Counted from the first letter of the stretch, positions 23,577 to 30,995 are shown. The stretch is DNA of 41,087 nt from Streptomyces thermovulgaris (GCF_002155915.1 NZ_MUME01000252.1:1-41087); one strand, 5' to 3'. Notes: generated by a model from the letters alone, not told the origin. Made by a program: numbers and translations.

Positions 23577-24803
23577 ATGGACACGCCCCTGGATTCCGCG
23601 CACACGCCCGCGTACGAGGACGTACGCACCGCCCCCAGAGCATCCAGAGCACTGGCCACCGAGGCCGTGCACGCCGGCCGTGACGACCTGGCCCGGCAGG
23701 GACTGCACGCCCCTCCGATCGACCTGTCCACCACCTACCCCTGCCACGACAGCCGCGCCGAGGCGGCCCGCATCGACGCCTTCGCCGCCGACGGCGCCGC
23801 ACTCGACGACGCCCCGATCTACGGCCGGCTCGGCAACCCGACCGTCGCCCGCTTCGAGACCGCGCTGGCCCGGCTGGAGGGCACCGAGGCCGCGGTCGCG
23901 TTCGCCAGCGGCATGGCCGCGCTCAGCGCGGTCCTCCTCGCCCGGGCCACGGAGGGACTGCGGCACGTCGTCGCCGTCCGCCCCCTGTACGGATGCAGCG
24001 ACCACCTGCTCACCTCCGGGCTGCTCGGCACCGAGGTGACCTGGACCGACCCGGCCGGGGTCGCGGACGCGCTGCGCCCGGACACCGGACTGGTCATGGT
24101 CGAGACGCCGGCGAACCCCACGCTGGCCGAGGTGGACCTGCGGGCCGTGGCCCACGCCTGCGGTTCCGTCCCGCTTCTCGTCGACAACACCTTCGCCACG
24201 CCCGTGCTGCAGCGCCCGGCCGGGCAGGGCGCGCGCCTGGTGCTGCACAGCGCCACCAAGTACCTGGGCGGGCACGGCGACGTGATGGCCGGTGTGGTGG
24301 CCTGCGACGAGGAACTGGCCGGGCGGCTGCGCCGGATACGGTTCGCCACCGGCGGAGTGCTGCATCCGCTGGCCGGATACCTGCTGCTGCGCGGTCTGTC
24401 CACGCTGCCGGTCCGGGTGCGGGCCGCCTCCGCCACCGCCGCGGAGCTCGCCGCCCGCCTCGCGGACGACCCGCGTGTCGCCCGGGTGCACTACCCGTCG
24501 ATCGGCGGCGCGATGGTCTCCTTCGAGGTGCACGGCGATCCGCACGCCGTGATCGGCGGCGTCGAGCTGATCACGCCGGCCGTGAGTCTCGGCAGTGTCG
24601 ACACGCTGATCCAGCACCCGGCGTCCATCAGCCACCGCATCGTCGACGAGGACGACCGGCGGGGCGCCGGGGTCGGCGACCGGCTGCTGCGGATGTCGGT
24701 GGGCCTGGAGGACGTCGAGGACCTGTGGGCCGACCTGGACCGGGCGCTGGGGAAGCGGCCGGGCGCGCCGCGGGTGAAGGGCCTGCACGAGGCGAAGGGC
24801 TGA
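23577..24803 (+). CDS. PLP-dependent trans-sulfuration enzyme (cystathionine/methionine gamma-lyase type)
   Basis: This is a 408-aa fold-type I PLP enzyme of the Cys/Met metabolism family. Visible are the tetramer/cofactor motif YGRLGNPTVARFETALARLE (about 82-101), FASGMAALSAVL, VETPANPTLAEVDL, the pocket VDNTFATPVLQ, and the Schiff-base Lys228 in SATKYLGGHGD. It would eliminate or replace the gamma (or beta) group of a sulfur amino acid; methionine gamma-lyase and cystathionine gamma-lyase cannot be separated by eye. The YG motif is kept, but the Cys typical of methionine gamma-lyases is not seen. The divergent Lrp gene fits amino-acid-responsive control. No clear ribosome site precedes the ATG. 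Confidence 0.92.
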   Translation: MDTPLDSAHTPAYEDVRTAPRASRALATEAVHAGRDDLARQGLHAPPIDLSTTYPCHDSRAEAARIDAFAADGAALDDAPIYGRLGNPTVARFETALARLEGTEAAVAFASGMAALSAVLLARATEGLRHVVAVRPLYGCSDHLLTSGLLGTEVTWTDPAGVADALRPDTGLVMVETPANPTLAEVDLRAVAHACGSVPLLVDNTFATPVLQRPAGQGARLVLHSATKYLGGHGDVMAGVVACDEELAGRLRRIRFATGGVLHPLAGYLLLRGLSTLPVRVRAASATAAELAARLADDPRVARVHYPSIGGAMVSFEVHGDPHAVIGGVELITPAVSLGSVDTLIQHPASISHRIVDEDDRRGAGVGDRLLRMSVGLEDVEDLWADLDRALGKRPGAPRVKGLHEAKG

Positions 24804-24814
24804 GCGGGCCCAAA

Positions 24815-24868
24815 ACGGCGTGCGGCCCGGCGAATGGGGCCGCACGCCCGAATGGGGCCGCACGCCGT
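24815..24868. terminator. Terminator with an 18-bp tandem duplication and two alternative hairpins
   Basis: Left arm ACGGCGTGCGGCCC (24815-24828) pairs perfectly over 14 bp with 24855-24868, or over 12 bp with the nearer copy 24837-24848. The two right arms are copies of the 18-bp unit CGAATGGGGCCGCACGCC at 24831-24848 and 24849-24866. It lies between two convergent genes, so it is probably a bidirectional terminator. Confidence 0.6.
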
Positions 24869-24937
24869 GAGACGCCCCGGGAGCCGGACCGCACGCCCGG
24901 GAGGACGGCCCCGGGCACGGCCGCGGATCACCGGGGA

Positions 24938-26404
24938 TCAGCCCCGCAGCCGGGGTTCCTCGTGCTCCCCGCGCTCCTGGTGCGTCGCGCGCTCCTCGGG
25001 GCCGGTGTCGTACGGCAGCCGGGAGGACACCGGGGTGGCGTCCAGACGGGCCGTGACGACCAGGGTGCCCTCCTCGGCCTGGAAGTCGAGCGGCAGACCG
25101 AGGCCGCGCATGGCGGCGACCATGCCGGTGTTGGACGGCTGCGTCACGGCGTACACGCTCGCGCAGCCGGCCTCGACGGCCATGGCCACCAGCCGGCGCA
25201 GCAGTTCGGAGCCGATGCCGCGCCGCTGCCACTCGTCCTCGACGAGCAGCGCGACCTCCGTCTCGTCGCCGTCCCAGAGCAGATGGCCGAGGCCGATGAT
25301 CCGCCCGGAGTCGGTCTGCGCGGCGAGGGTCCGTCCGAACCGCGGGCTGAGCAGATGGCCGAGGTAGCGGTCGGCGTCGCCGGCCGGCCCGTGGTAGCGC
25401 AGACCGAGGGTGCGCGTGGAGCAGCGCTTGTGCATCGCCCTGGCCGCCGCGAGGTCGCCGGGGCCGGCCCTGCGCACGGTGATCGCGTCGCCCTCGGGCA
25501 GCGTCAGCACGTCCTGGCTGCGCGGGACGCGCGGTCCGAGCCGGGCGTCCAGCTCCACCAGCGCCCGCGCCCGCGCGAACTCGGTGGGGGTGAACGGCAG
25601 ATACGGCCGCTCCACGGTGAGCGTTCCGCCCTCCGGCGCCCGCAGCCGCATCACCGTGTCCTCGAGGACACCCTCGGCCGGCACCTCGCCGGGACCACCG
25701 CCGCTTCCGGGCGGCAGCGAGCGGATGGTGCACCGCCCGAGCATCTGCCGCAGCGCCAGGGGGAGTTCCGCCGTGTCCAGGGCCGTGCGGGTGGCCAGGC
25801 CCAGGATCCGCGTCGGCGCGTCGACCAGGTCGTGCGCATCGGCCCGTTCGATCCAGGTGCCGGTTCCGCCGGCCGCCGCGACCGCCCGGGTGATGTCGGA
25901 CGCCTCGACTCCGGCGGGCGCGCGCAGCAGGAACTCGTCCACCGTGTCCTCGGCCAGCGGGTGCGTCTGCAGACTGAGGATGTCCACATGGCGGGCGGCC
26001 AGTGCCGTGCACAACGCGGCCAGCGAACCGGGCGTGTCCCGTACGGTCGTGCGCATCCGCCACAGCGTGCTGCGGACCGGATCCCTCCCGGGCGCCGCGG
26101 GGACGGCGGACGGGGAGGACCGCCGCCGCTCGACGGCGGGCGGCCGGGCGGCGGTGCCGTCCCGGGGCGGTGCGTGACCGTGGCGCCGTGCCCACCAGAG
26201 GTGAAAGGCCACCGTCGCGACCAGCGTGAGCGCCGTGAGCACCAGCAGGACGGGCCCGTTCGGCCGGTGCCCGATCAGGTTCGCCACCCCATCGGCCACG
26301 GCGACCGCCGTGAAGAGCGCGGCGAGCTCGACGACGTCCCGCCTCCAGTGGTGCACCGGACGGCCGTGAGCCGCCCGCGTCGTGTTCGGCCTGTCTTGAG
26401 TCAT
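24938..26404 (-). CDS. Membrane-anchored ACT-GNAT acetyltransferase
   Basis: This is a 488-aa, three-part protein. Residues about 25-75 form two transmembrane helices (VELAALFTAVAVADGVANLI, then VLLVLTALTLVATVAFHLWW). Residues about 112-200 form an ACT domain (TVRDTPGSLAALCTALAARH, DILSLQTHP), which binds amino acids. The C-terminus (about 310-470) is a GNAT domain with the acetyl-CoA loop QRRGIGSELL. ACT-GNAT proteins in other actinobacteria are amino-acid-regulated lysine acetyltransferases, so this may couple amino-acid level to acetylation at the membrane; that is inference. The start at 26404 keeps the helices; an internal ATG before MRTTVRDT would give a soluble form. The ribosome site is weak (GGTGG). 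Confidence 0.86.
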   Translation of the reverse strand: MTQDRPNTTRAAHGRPVHHWRRDVVELAALFTAVAVADGVANLIGHRPNGPVLLVLTALTLVATVAFHLWWARRHGHAPPRDGTAARPPAVERRRSSPSAVPAAPGRDPVRSTLWRMRTTVRDTPGSLAALCTALAARHVDILSLQTHPLAEDTVDEFLLRAPAGVEASDITRAVAAAGGTGTWIERADAHDLVDAPTRILGLATRTALDTAELPLALRQMLGRCTIRSLPPGSGGGPGEVPAEGVLEDTVMRLRAPEGGTLTVERPYLPFTPTEFARARALVELDARLGPRVPRSQDVLTLPEGDAITVRRAGPGDLAAARAMHKRCSTRTLGLRYHGPAGDADRYLGHLLSPRFGRTLAAQTDSGRIIGLGHLLWDGDETEVALLVEDEWQRRGIGSELLRRLVAMAVEAGCASVYAVTQPSNTGMVAAMRGLGLPLDFQAEEGTLVVTARLDATPVSSRLPYDTGPEERATHQERGEHEEPRLRG

Positions 26405-26430
26405 GCCACCACGGTGCGGGAACGGTGTTG

Positions 26431-26440
26431 CGTGATCACG
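26431..26440. promoter_or_regulatory. Palindrome CGTGATCACG upstream of the ACT-GNAT gene
   Basis: A perfect 10-bp palindrome lies 27 bp upstream of the ATG at 26404, in a relatively AT-rich leader. It is a possible operator half or core; a related word (TGTGATCGCC) recurs at 26511-26520. Confidence 0.3.
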
Positions 26441-26459
26441 AACGCTCTGTGACCGATGG

Positions 26460-26494
26460 GTAAAGCCACACTTTGTGTGTTTTACGGCTTTTTC
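26460..26494 (+). terminator. AT-rich hairpin GTAAAgcCACAC-TTT-GTGTGtTTTAC followed by a T-tract
   Basis: Arms 26460-26471 and 26475-26485 pair with one small internal mismatch, and GGCTTTTTC follows. An alternative pairing uses AAAGCC with GGCTTT. It looks like a factor-independent terminator read forward, but it also sits 130 bp past the end of the reverse alpha/beta hydrolase gene and could stop that transcript, with a shorter T-tract. Confidence 0.4.
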
Positions 26495-26622
26495 TTGTGT
26501 CCATGTGCCCTGTGATCGCCTCGCGTCCGTGCACCGGGGCCGTGAACGCCGGCAGGCGACGCGCCGCTTCCGGCGCCGCGCGCGGGCGGCGCCAGGCGGC
26601 TGCCGTACCGTGCGGGGAGCGG

Positions 26623-27456
26623 TCAGCAGCGGCTGCCGTCGAGGATCACCCGGGCGACCAGGGCCGGATCGTCGCTCATCGGGACGTGTCCGCAGCCGGG
26701 CAGCCGCACCAGACGGGCCCGCGGGATGATCCGCTTGGCGCGCACCCCCTGACGGGGGATCAGCAGCCGGTCCTTGGTGCCCCAGGCCACGGTGACGGGA
26801 ATGCCGGGGACGTCGTCGGTGAATTGGACGTTTGTGCCCGCCCGGAGGGTGTCCTCGAAGCCGACGGCCTGTGCCAGGGCCCGTGCCTCGGCGACCACGG
26901 CCTCGGGCGAGCGGCGGGCGGGCCGTGCGTAGATGGTGCCGGTCAGGGCGGTACGGCCGGCCGCCGTGCGGGAGAGCCGCTCGACCAGCTCCGGCGACAT
27001 GCGCCGCGCGAGGCCGCGCATCGTCCGCAGCACGGTGAACGCGTAGCGCCGCTCGGCCTGGGTCCAGAACCCGGCCGGGGACAGGGCCGTGACGGACCGT
27101 ACGAGCTTCTCGCGGCCCAGCTCCAGGGCCAGCAGACCGCCCAGGGAGTTGCCCGCCACATGGGGGCGTTCGATCTCCAGCGCCTCGCACAGGGCGCCCA
27201 GCGTGGCGTTCATCGTGGGCAGGTCGTGGCGCAGGCCGTCGGGCAGCGCGGGGGAGACGCCGAAGCCCGGCAGGTCCACGGCGATCACATCGCGTTCGGC
27301 GGCGAGCAGATGGATCACCGGGTCCCAGGCCTGCCGGTGGTGCCCGATGCCGTGCAGCAGGAGCAGGGGCTCGCCGCTGCCCACGCGCGCGTAGGAGAGG
27401 GTCACGGCCCGCGGGCCCTGTGCGGAGGGGACCTTGAAGGAGACGGTGGCGGACAT
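26623..27456 (-). CDS. Alpha/beta fold hydrolase
   Basis: This is a 277-aa cytoplasmic hydrolase. The oxyanion segment is LLLLHGIGHHRQAWDP, the nucleophile is Ser104 in GNSLGG, and the catalytic His is in GCGHVPMSD near residue 260; the acid is probably the Asp of WGTKDRLL. The substrate could be an ester, lactone, epoxide or C-C bond; the family is too broad to say. The ATG at 27456 has GAGGAG 7 nt upstream. Upstream lies a cluster of GGGTAG inverted repeats, suggesting dedicated repression. It is divergent from the ECF41 sigma gene. Confidence 0.9.
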   Translation of the reverse strand: MSATVSFKVPSAQGPRAVTLSYARVGSGEPLLLLHGIGHHRQAWDPVIHLLAAERDVIAVDLPGFGVSPALPDGLRHDLPTMNATLGALCEALEIERPHVAGNSLGGLLALELGREKLVRSVTALSPAGFWTQAERRYAFTVLRTMRGLARRMSPELVERLSRTAAGRTALTGTIYARPARRSPEAVVAEARALAQAVGFEDTLRAGTNVQFTDDVPGIPVTVAWGTKDRLLIPRQGVRAKRIIPRARLVRLPGCGHVPMSDDPALVARVILDGSRC

Positions 27457-27490
27457 GGGCGCTCCTCGTCGGAAATCGCTGACGAACGAC

Positions 27491-27528
27491 GGGTAGACAG
27501 CTTGTCAGCAATTACTACCCACGGGTAG
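27491..27528. promoter_or_regulatory. Operator cluster: three GGGTAG words in inverted and direct order
   Basis: GGGTAG occurs at 27491-27496 and 27523-27528, and its complement CTACCC at 27515-27520. CTACCC-AC-GGGTAG (27515-27528) is a perfect 6-2-6 palindrome. GACA-GCT-TGTC (27496-27506) is nested between. The block is AT-rich and sits 35-72 bp upstream of the hydrolase start, where a minus-strand promoter should be. The pattern suggests a TetR-type repressor binding two sites. Confidence 0.5.
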
Positions 27529-27691
27529 CCCCTGGAAGGGATCCGTACGGGTGGCGCCGGGAGAGCACACGGACGGCCCCGGGAGGACCTCCGGCCGCCC
27601 GGGGCCGCCGGCCGCACCGTCCGCCGCACCCTTTCGCGCCTTTGGGGCACGGCGGCTGGACACGGCCGCGGGTGTCGGCTGGGATGGGGGC

Positions 27692-28576
27692 GTGAGCACC
27701 GAGACGGAGACCGATGTCTTCGAGGAGCACCGCCCCGTCCTCATGGGGGTCGCCTACCGCATGCTCGGCCGGGTGGCCGACGCCGAGGACGTCCTCCAGG
27801 AGGCCTGGCTGCGCTGGTCCGGTGCCGACCGCGCCGCCGTGCGCGACCCGCGCGGATACCTGGTGCGCATCACCACCCGTCTCGCCGTCGACCGGCTCCG
27901 CCAGATCAAGGCGCGCGGCGAGGCGTACACCGGCCCATGGCTGCCCGAACCGCTGGTCACCGACCTCGCCGGGACCGCCGCGGACGCGGAGGAACGGGCC
28001 GTGCTCGCCGACTCCGTGTCCCTGGCCGTGCTGGTCGTCCTGGAGACGCTGTCGCCGCTGGAGCGCGCGGTGTTCGTCCTGAGGGAGGCCTTCGGCTACC
28101 CGTACGCGGAGATCGCCGGCCTGCTCGGCCGCAGCGAGTCCGCGGTGCGCCAGCTGGCCGGGCGGGCCCGCAGGCACGTCGAGGAGCGGCGGCCCCGCTA
28201 CGAGGTCGACCCCGTCCAGCGGCGCGACCTGACCGAGCGTTTCCTGGCCGCGGCGGCGGGCGGCGACCTGAAGGCGCTGATGGAGCTGCTCGCGCCGGAC
28301 GTCCGGCTGGTGGGCGACAGCGGCGGCAAGGCCAGGGCGCCGCTGCGGATCCTGCACAGCGCCGACAAGGTCGGCCGCTTCCTGGCCGGCGTGGCACGGC
28401 AGGGCATCCCCGACCTGTCCGTGCGCTTCCTGGAGGTCAACGGCGGGCCCGCGCTGCTGGCCCTGTCCGGCGGCAGACCCGACAGCCTCTTCCAGCTGGA
28501 CGTCGCCGACGGGCGCATCCAGTGCGTCTACATCATCCGCAACCCCGACAAACTGCGGACCCTGGCCGGGGCCTGA
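27692..28576 (+). CDS. ECF41-type RNA polymerase sigma factor with SnoaL-like C-terminal domain
   Basis: This is a 294-aa sigma factor. Region 2 (about residues 8-75: HRPVLMGVAYRMLGRVADAE, DVLQEAWLRW) and region 4 (about 115-165: LSPLERAVFVLREAFGYPYAE) are joined by the ECF41 linker motif WLPEPL (Trp83). A SnoaL/NTF2-like domain (about 180-292) follows, ending in the family motif NPDKL (284-288). The usual DGGGR/K motif is DSGGK (209-213). In ECF41 this domain controls sigma activity in place of a separate anti-sigma factor. The group is normally next to a carboxymuconolactone decarboxylase, oxidoreductase or epimerase gene; none is adjacent here. The GTG start at 27692 fits the family N-terminus. 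Confidence 0.93.
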   Translation: MSTETETDVFEEHRPVLMGVAYRMLGRVADAEDVLQEAWLRWSGADRAAVRDPRGYLVRITTRLAVDRLRQIKARGEAYTGPWLPEPLVTDLAGTAADAEERAVLADSVSLAVLVVLETLSPLERAVFVLREAFGYPYAEIAGLLGRSESAVRQLAGRARRHVEERRPRYEVDPVQRRDLTERFLAAAAGGDLKALMELLAPDVRLVGDSGGKARAPLRILHSADKVGRFLAGVARQGIPDLSVRFLEVNGGPALLALSGGRPDSLFQLDVADGRIQCVYIIRNPDKLRTLAGA

Positions 28577-28606
28577 GCCGTCCGCCCGCCCCGGAACCGT
28601 CCGCCC

Positions 28607-28653
28607 GGCCGCCGCACGGCCCGCGTCCCCGCGACGGGGGCCGTGCGGCGGCC
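28607..28653 (+). terminator. 16-bp stem terminator after the ECF41 gene
   Basis: GGCCGCCGCACGGCCC (28607-28622) pairs perfectly with GGGCCGTGCGGCGGCC (28638-28653) across a 15-nt loop, 30 bp after the stop. It is the strongest hairpin in the window. Confidence 0.75.
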
Positions 28654-28670
28654 CCGTGTGCGCCCTCGGT

Positions 28671-28683
28671 ACGAACAGTTCGT
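28671..28683. promoter_or_regulatory. Inverted repeat ACGAAC-A-GTTCGT
   Basis: A perfect 6-1-6 palindrome lies 53 bp upstream of the -35 box of the GntR promoter. It is a possible second regulator site. Confidence 0.35.
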
Positions 28684-28728
28684 GAACGCCCCGCGGCACG
28701 CGCCCGTGCGCCGCCCGCCGGACCGACG

Positions 28729-28744
28729 ATTGGTCTTGACCAAG
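28729..28744. promoter_or_regulatory. dre-like operator ATTGGTCTTGACCAAG (GntR/HutC type)
   Basis: TTGGTC-TT-GACCAA is a perfect inverted repeat. It matches the DasR-responsive element core (TGGTCTAGACCA) at 11 of 12 positions. It overlaps the -35 box of the downstream promoter, so binding would repress. The binder could be DasR, linking the gene to N-acetylglucosamine, or the encoded GntR protein itself. Confidence 0.65.
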
Positions 28745-28764
28745 GGTAAAGGCCGCCATAAGGT
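28736..28764 (+). promoter_or_regulatory. Vegetative promoter TTGACC-N17-TAAGGT of the GntR gene
   Basis: The -35 is TTGACC (28736-28741) and the -10 is TAAGGT (28759-28764), with ideal 17-bp spacing, as for HrdB. The expected start is near 28771, giving a 70-nt, unusually AT-rich leader (28765-28800, including CTTTAATAAATAAG). Confidence 0.7.
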
Positions 28765-28840
28765 CGCAGACAAGTACAACAACCTTTAATAAATAAGCGC
28801 GCCAAAACGCCGGCGGACCACGGCGAATGCGGAGGACAGG

Positions 28841-29602
28841 GTGGGGACCACGCAGCTGGAAACGGTGCCGGAGCCGAAGTACTGGCATCTCAAGAACGTG
28901 CTCAGCGAGGCACTTGACTCCGAGTTCTCGGTGGGCGAAGTCCTGCCCAACGAGCGGGAGCTCGCCGCCCGCTTCGGCGTGGCCCGGGCCACGCTCCGCC
29001 AGGCCCTGGAACAGCTGGAGCTGGAGGGACGGCTGCAGCGCCGCCGCGGCGTCGGCACGACCGTCGCACCCCCGCGCGTGGGCGTGGCCGTCGGCACCGA
29101 GCGGCACGAGTGGCCCGGGACGGCCGACGACGCCTGGCAGATCGTGGACTGCACCCACGCGGTCCCGCCCGCCGCGATCGCCGATGCCCTGGAAAGCGGC
29201 CGGGAGGAGGCCGTGCACATCGTGCGCCGGTCGCGCAGGAGCCACGGCCAGCAGGTCGCCGCCGAACGGCTCTACATCCCGGCCGCCTCCGTGCCCGACC
29301 TGACCGCGATCGACGCACCGTCCGGGCCCGCCCGCGCGCGTGCCGTGCTGCGCGAGCTGCAGCGTCTGGAGCTGGAGGGCCAGGAGCGCTCCGTCGAGCT
29401 GGGCTCGGCCCGCGCGGAGGACGCCAAGGAGCTCGACCGGCTGCCCGGTGCACCCGTCCTCGTCGTCACCACCCGCTTCGTCGCCCGGAGGCGCACCGCC
29501 GCGATCTCCGTCGCCACCTACCGCGCGGACACCTGCCGGCTGACCTTCGGGGACCTCGGCGGAGTGGAGATCCACCACGGGCCGGAGCGCCGGGCCTCCT
29601 GA
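28841..29602 (+). CDS. GntR/HutC family transcriptional regulator (DasR-like)
   Basis: This is a 253-aa regulator. The winged helix-turn-helix (about residues 10-78) contains YWHLKNVLSEAL, LPNERELAARFGVARATLRQ and RLQRRRGVGTTV. The UTRA effector domain (about 90-245) contains VHIVRRSRRSHGQQVAAERL and ends ISVATYRADTCRLTF. This is the subfamily of DasR and NagR, which sense phosphorylated sugars or related metabolites. GTG 28841 has GGAGGA 4-5 nt upstream. Its promoter carries a dre-like operator, so it is probably autoregulated or under DasR. It ends 16 bp from the convergent ROK regulator, and no transport genes adjoin it, so targets must be elsewhere. Confidence 0.93.
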   Translation: MGTTQLETVPEPKYWHLKNVLSEALDSEFSVGEVLPNERELAARFGVARATLRQALEQLELEGRLQRRRGVGTTVAPPRVGVAVGTERHEWPGTADDAWQIVDCTHAVPPAAIADALESGREEAVHIVRRSRRSHGQQVAAERLYIPAASVPDLTAIDAPSGPARARAVLRELQRLELEGQERSVELGSARAEDAKELDRLPGAPVLVVTTRFVARRRTAAISVATYRADTCRLTFGDLGGVEIHHGPERRAS

Positions 29603-29618
29603 AGCCCCGGCACCGCCC

Positions 29619-30776
29619 TCAGCGGCGGGCCGTCACCGTGCCCTCCACCGCGAACAGCTGCTCCTCGACATGGTCGAGGGCCAGCCGCAGCGCGCCCGTC
29701 GCCACGGCCGCCTCGCCGAGCACCGAAAGGGCCACCCGGGGCGGCCGCAGACAGTAGCGGGTCAGCTCGCGCCGCAACGGCTCCAGTACGCCGTCCAGAC
29801 CGGACGCCCAGCCGCCGACGACCACCAGCTCGGGGTCCAGGGCCAGCACGAGCGCCGCCACGTCGTGGACGAGCCGCCGCAGAAAACGGTCCACGGCCGC
29901 ACGGGCCGGCCGGTGGCCCTCGCGGGCCAGCGCGAAGACCTCGGCCACCGCCTGCTCGTCCAGCGGGTGCAGCGGCCGGTCCGTGGTGGACAGCAGGGTC
30001 TCGGGCGCCTCCTCCCGGCCCAGCAGGTGCAGCGCGCCGATCTCGCCGGCGGCCCCGCCGTACCCGCGGTGCAGCCGCCCGCCGATCAGCGAGCCGGCGC
30101 CCGGGCTCAGCCCCGCCAGCACGAAGACCACGTCGTCGGACCCGGTGGCGGCGCCCTTCCAGTGCTCGGCGACCGCCGCGGCGTTCGCGTCGTTCTCCAC
30201 GAGCACCGGGCACTTGAAGGAACGGCCGAGCCGTTCGCCCAGGCGCAGCCCCGTCCACCCGGGCAGCGCGGTGCTCAGCCGCACGGTGCCGTCCGCCTCC
30301 ACGATGCCGGGCGTCCCGACCCCGACGGCCCGCAGCGAGCTGCGCGGGACACCGGTCCGGCGCAGCAGGTCGGTGACCGCGGCGCGCAGCCGCTCCAGGC
30401 GCTCGTCCGCCCCGGCCGTCTCCTCCACGCCCTTGGTCTGGGAGCCCACCACACGGCCGTCGAGATCCGCCAGCAGCGCGGACACCCGGCGCACGCCGAT
30501 CTCCAGCCCCAGCAGATGCCCGGCCTCGGCCCGGAAGCGGAACCGCCGTGCGGGCCGCCCCTGCCGCCGTGCGGTGCCCTCCTCGGCCGCCTTCTCGGCG
30601 ACCAGTCCCGCCGCGACGAGATCCTCCACGACGCCCTCGACCGTCGGCCGGGACAGTCCGGTCATCCGGGTGATCTCCGTGAGCGTCGCACAGTCCGTGG
30701 AGCGCAGCGCGCGCAGCACCACCGCGGAATTGATCCTTCGCAGCAACGAGGGACTCCCGCCGGTCAGCTGCCCCAC
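29619..30776 (-). CDS. ROK family transcriptional regulator
   Basis: This is a 385-aa NagC/XylR-type regulator. The N-terminal winged helix (about residues 8-70) contains SLLRRINSAVVLRALRS, LTEITRMTGLSRPTVEGVV. The ROK sugar-kinase-like domain follows: GLEIGVRR, GVGTPGIVEADG and ENDANAAAVAEHW. The zinc/sugar motif of active ROK kinases (GHxx then CxCGxxGCxE) is replaced by GEIGALHLLGREEAPE with no Cys, so catalysis is unlikely and a pure regulator is expected. GTG 30776 was chosen for GGGAGG 8 nt upstream; the frame runs on to 30908 but is Arg/Gly-rich there. Together with the convergent GntR protein it suggests (amino)sugar control. Confidence 0.92.
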   Translation of the reverse strand: MGQLTGGSPSLLRRINSAVVLRALRSTDCATLTEITRMTGLSRPTVEGVVEDLVAAGLVAEKAAEEGTARRQGRPARRFRFRAEAGHLLGLEIGVRRVSALLADLDGRVVGSQTKGVEETAGADERLERLRAAVTDLLRRTGVPRSSLRAVGVGTPGIVEADGTVRLSTALPGWTGLRLGERLGRSFKCPVLVENDANAAAVAEHWKGAATGSDDVVFVLAGLSPGAGSLIGGRLHRGYGGAAGEIGALHLLGREEAPETLLSTTDRPLHPLDEQAVAEVFALAREGHRPARAAVDRFLRRLVHDVAALVLALDPELVVVGGWASGLDGVLEPLRRELTRYCLRPPRVALSVLGEAAVATGALRLALDHVEEQLFAVEGTVTARR

Positions 30777-30983
30777 CGTCCGCCCTCCCAGCTCGTGCGC
30801 GTGTTGGCCGGATCGTACTCGGCGCGGGCCGGGGCAGCGAGTGCCGGAACGGCCGGACACCCCCGGACCGGCGCCCCGCGGGCGGGCGGAATGCTGACGC
30901 GTCGCCATATGTCGGGGCCAGCCGGTCCGTCGGACCGCGCACCGGCACGGGCAGAGGCCGTGGACGGGGTCCGGTCACCGGGC

Positions 30984-30995
30984 GCCGGGCCCGGC
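30984..30995. terminator. Palindrome GCCGGGCCCGGC downstream of mug
   Basis: A perfect 12-bp palindrome lies 22 bp after the mug stop, in the gap before the ROK gene start. It may end the five-gene reverse operon. Confidence 0.35.

Noticed and set aside
24804..24937. Tandem 18-bp repeat as a start of a CRISPR or mobile-element end
   Set aside because: Only two contiguous copies without spacers; they explain a terminator stem between convergent genes.
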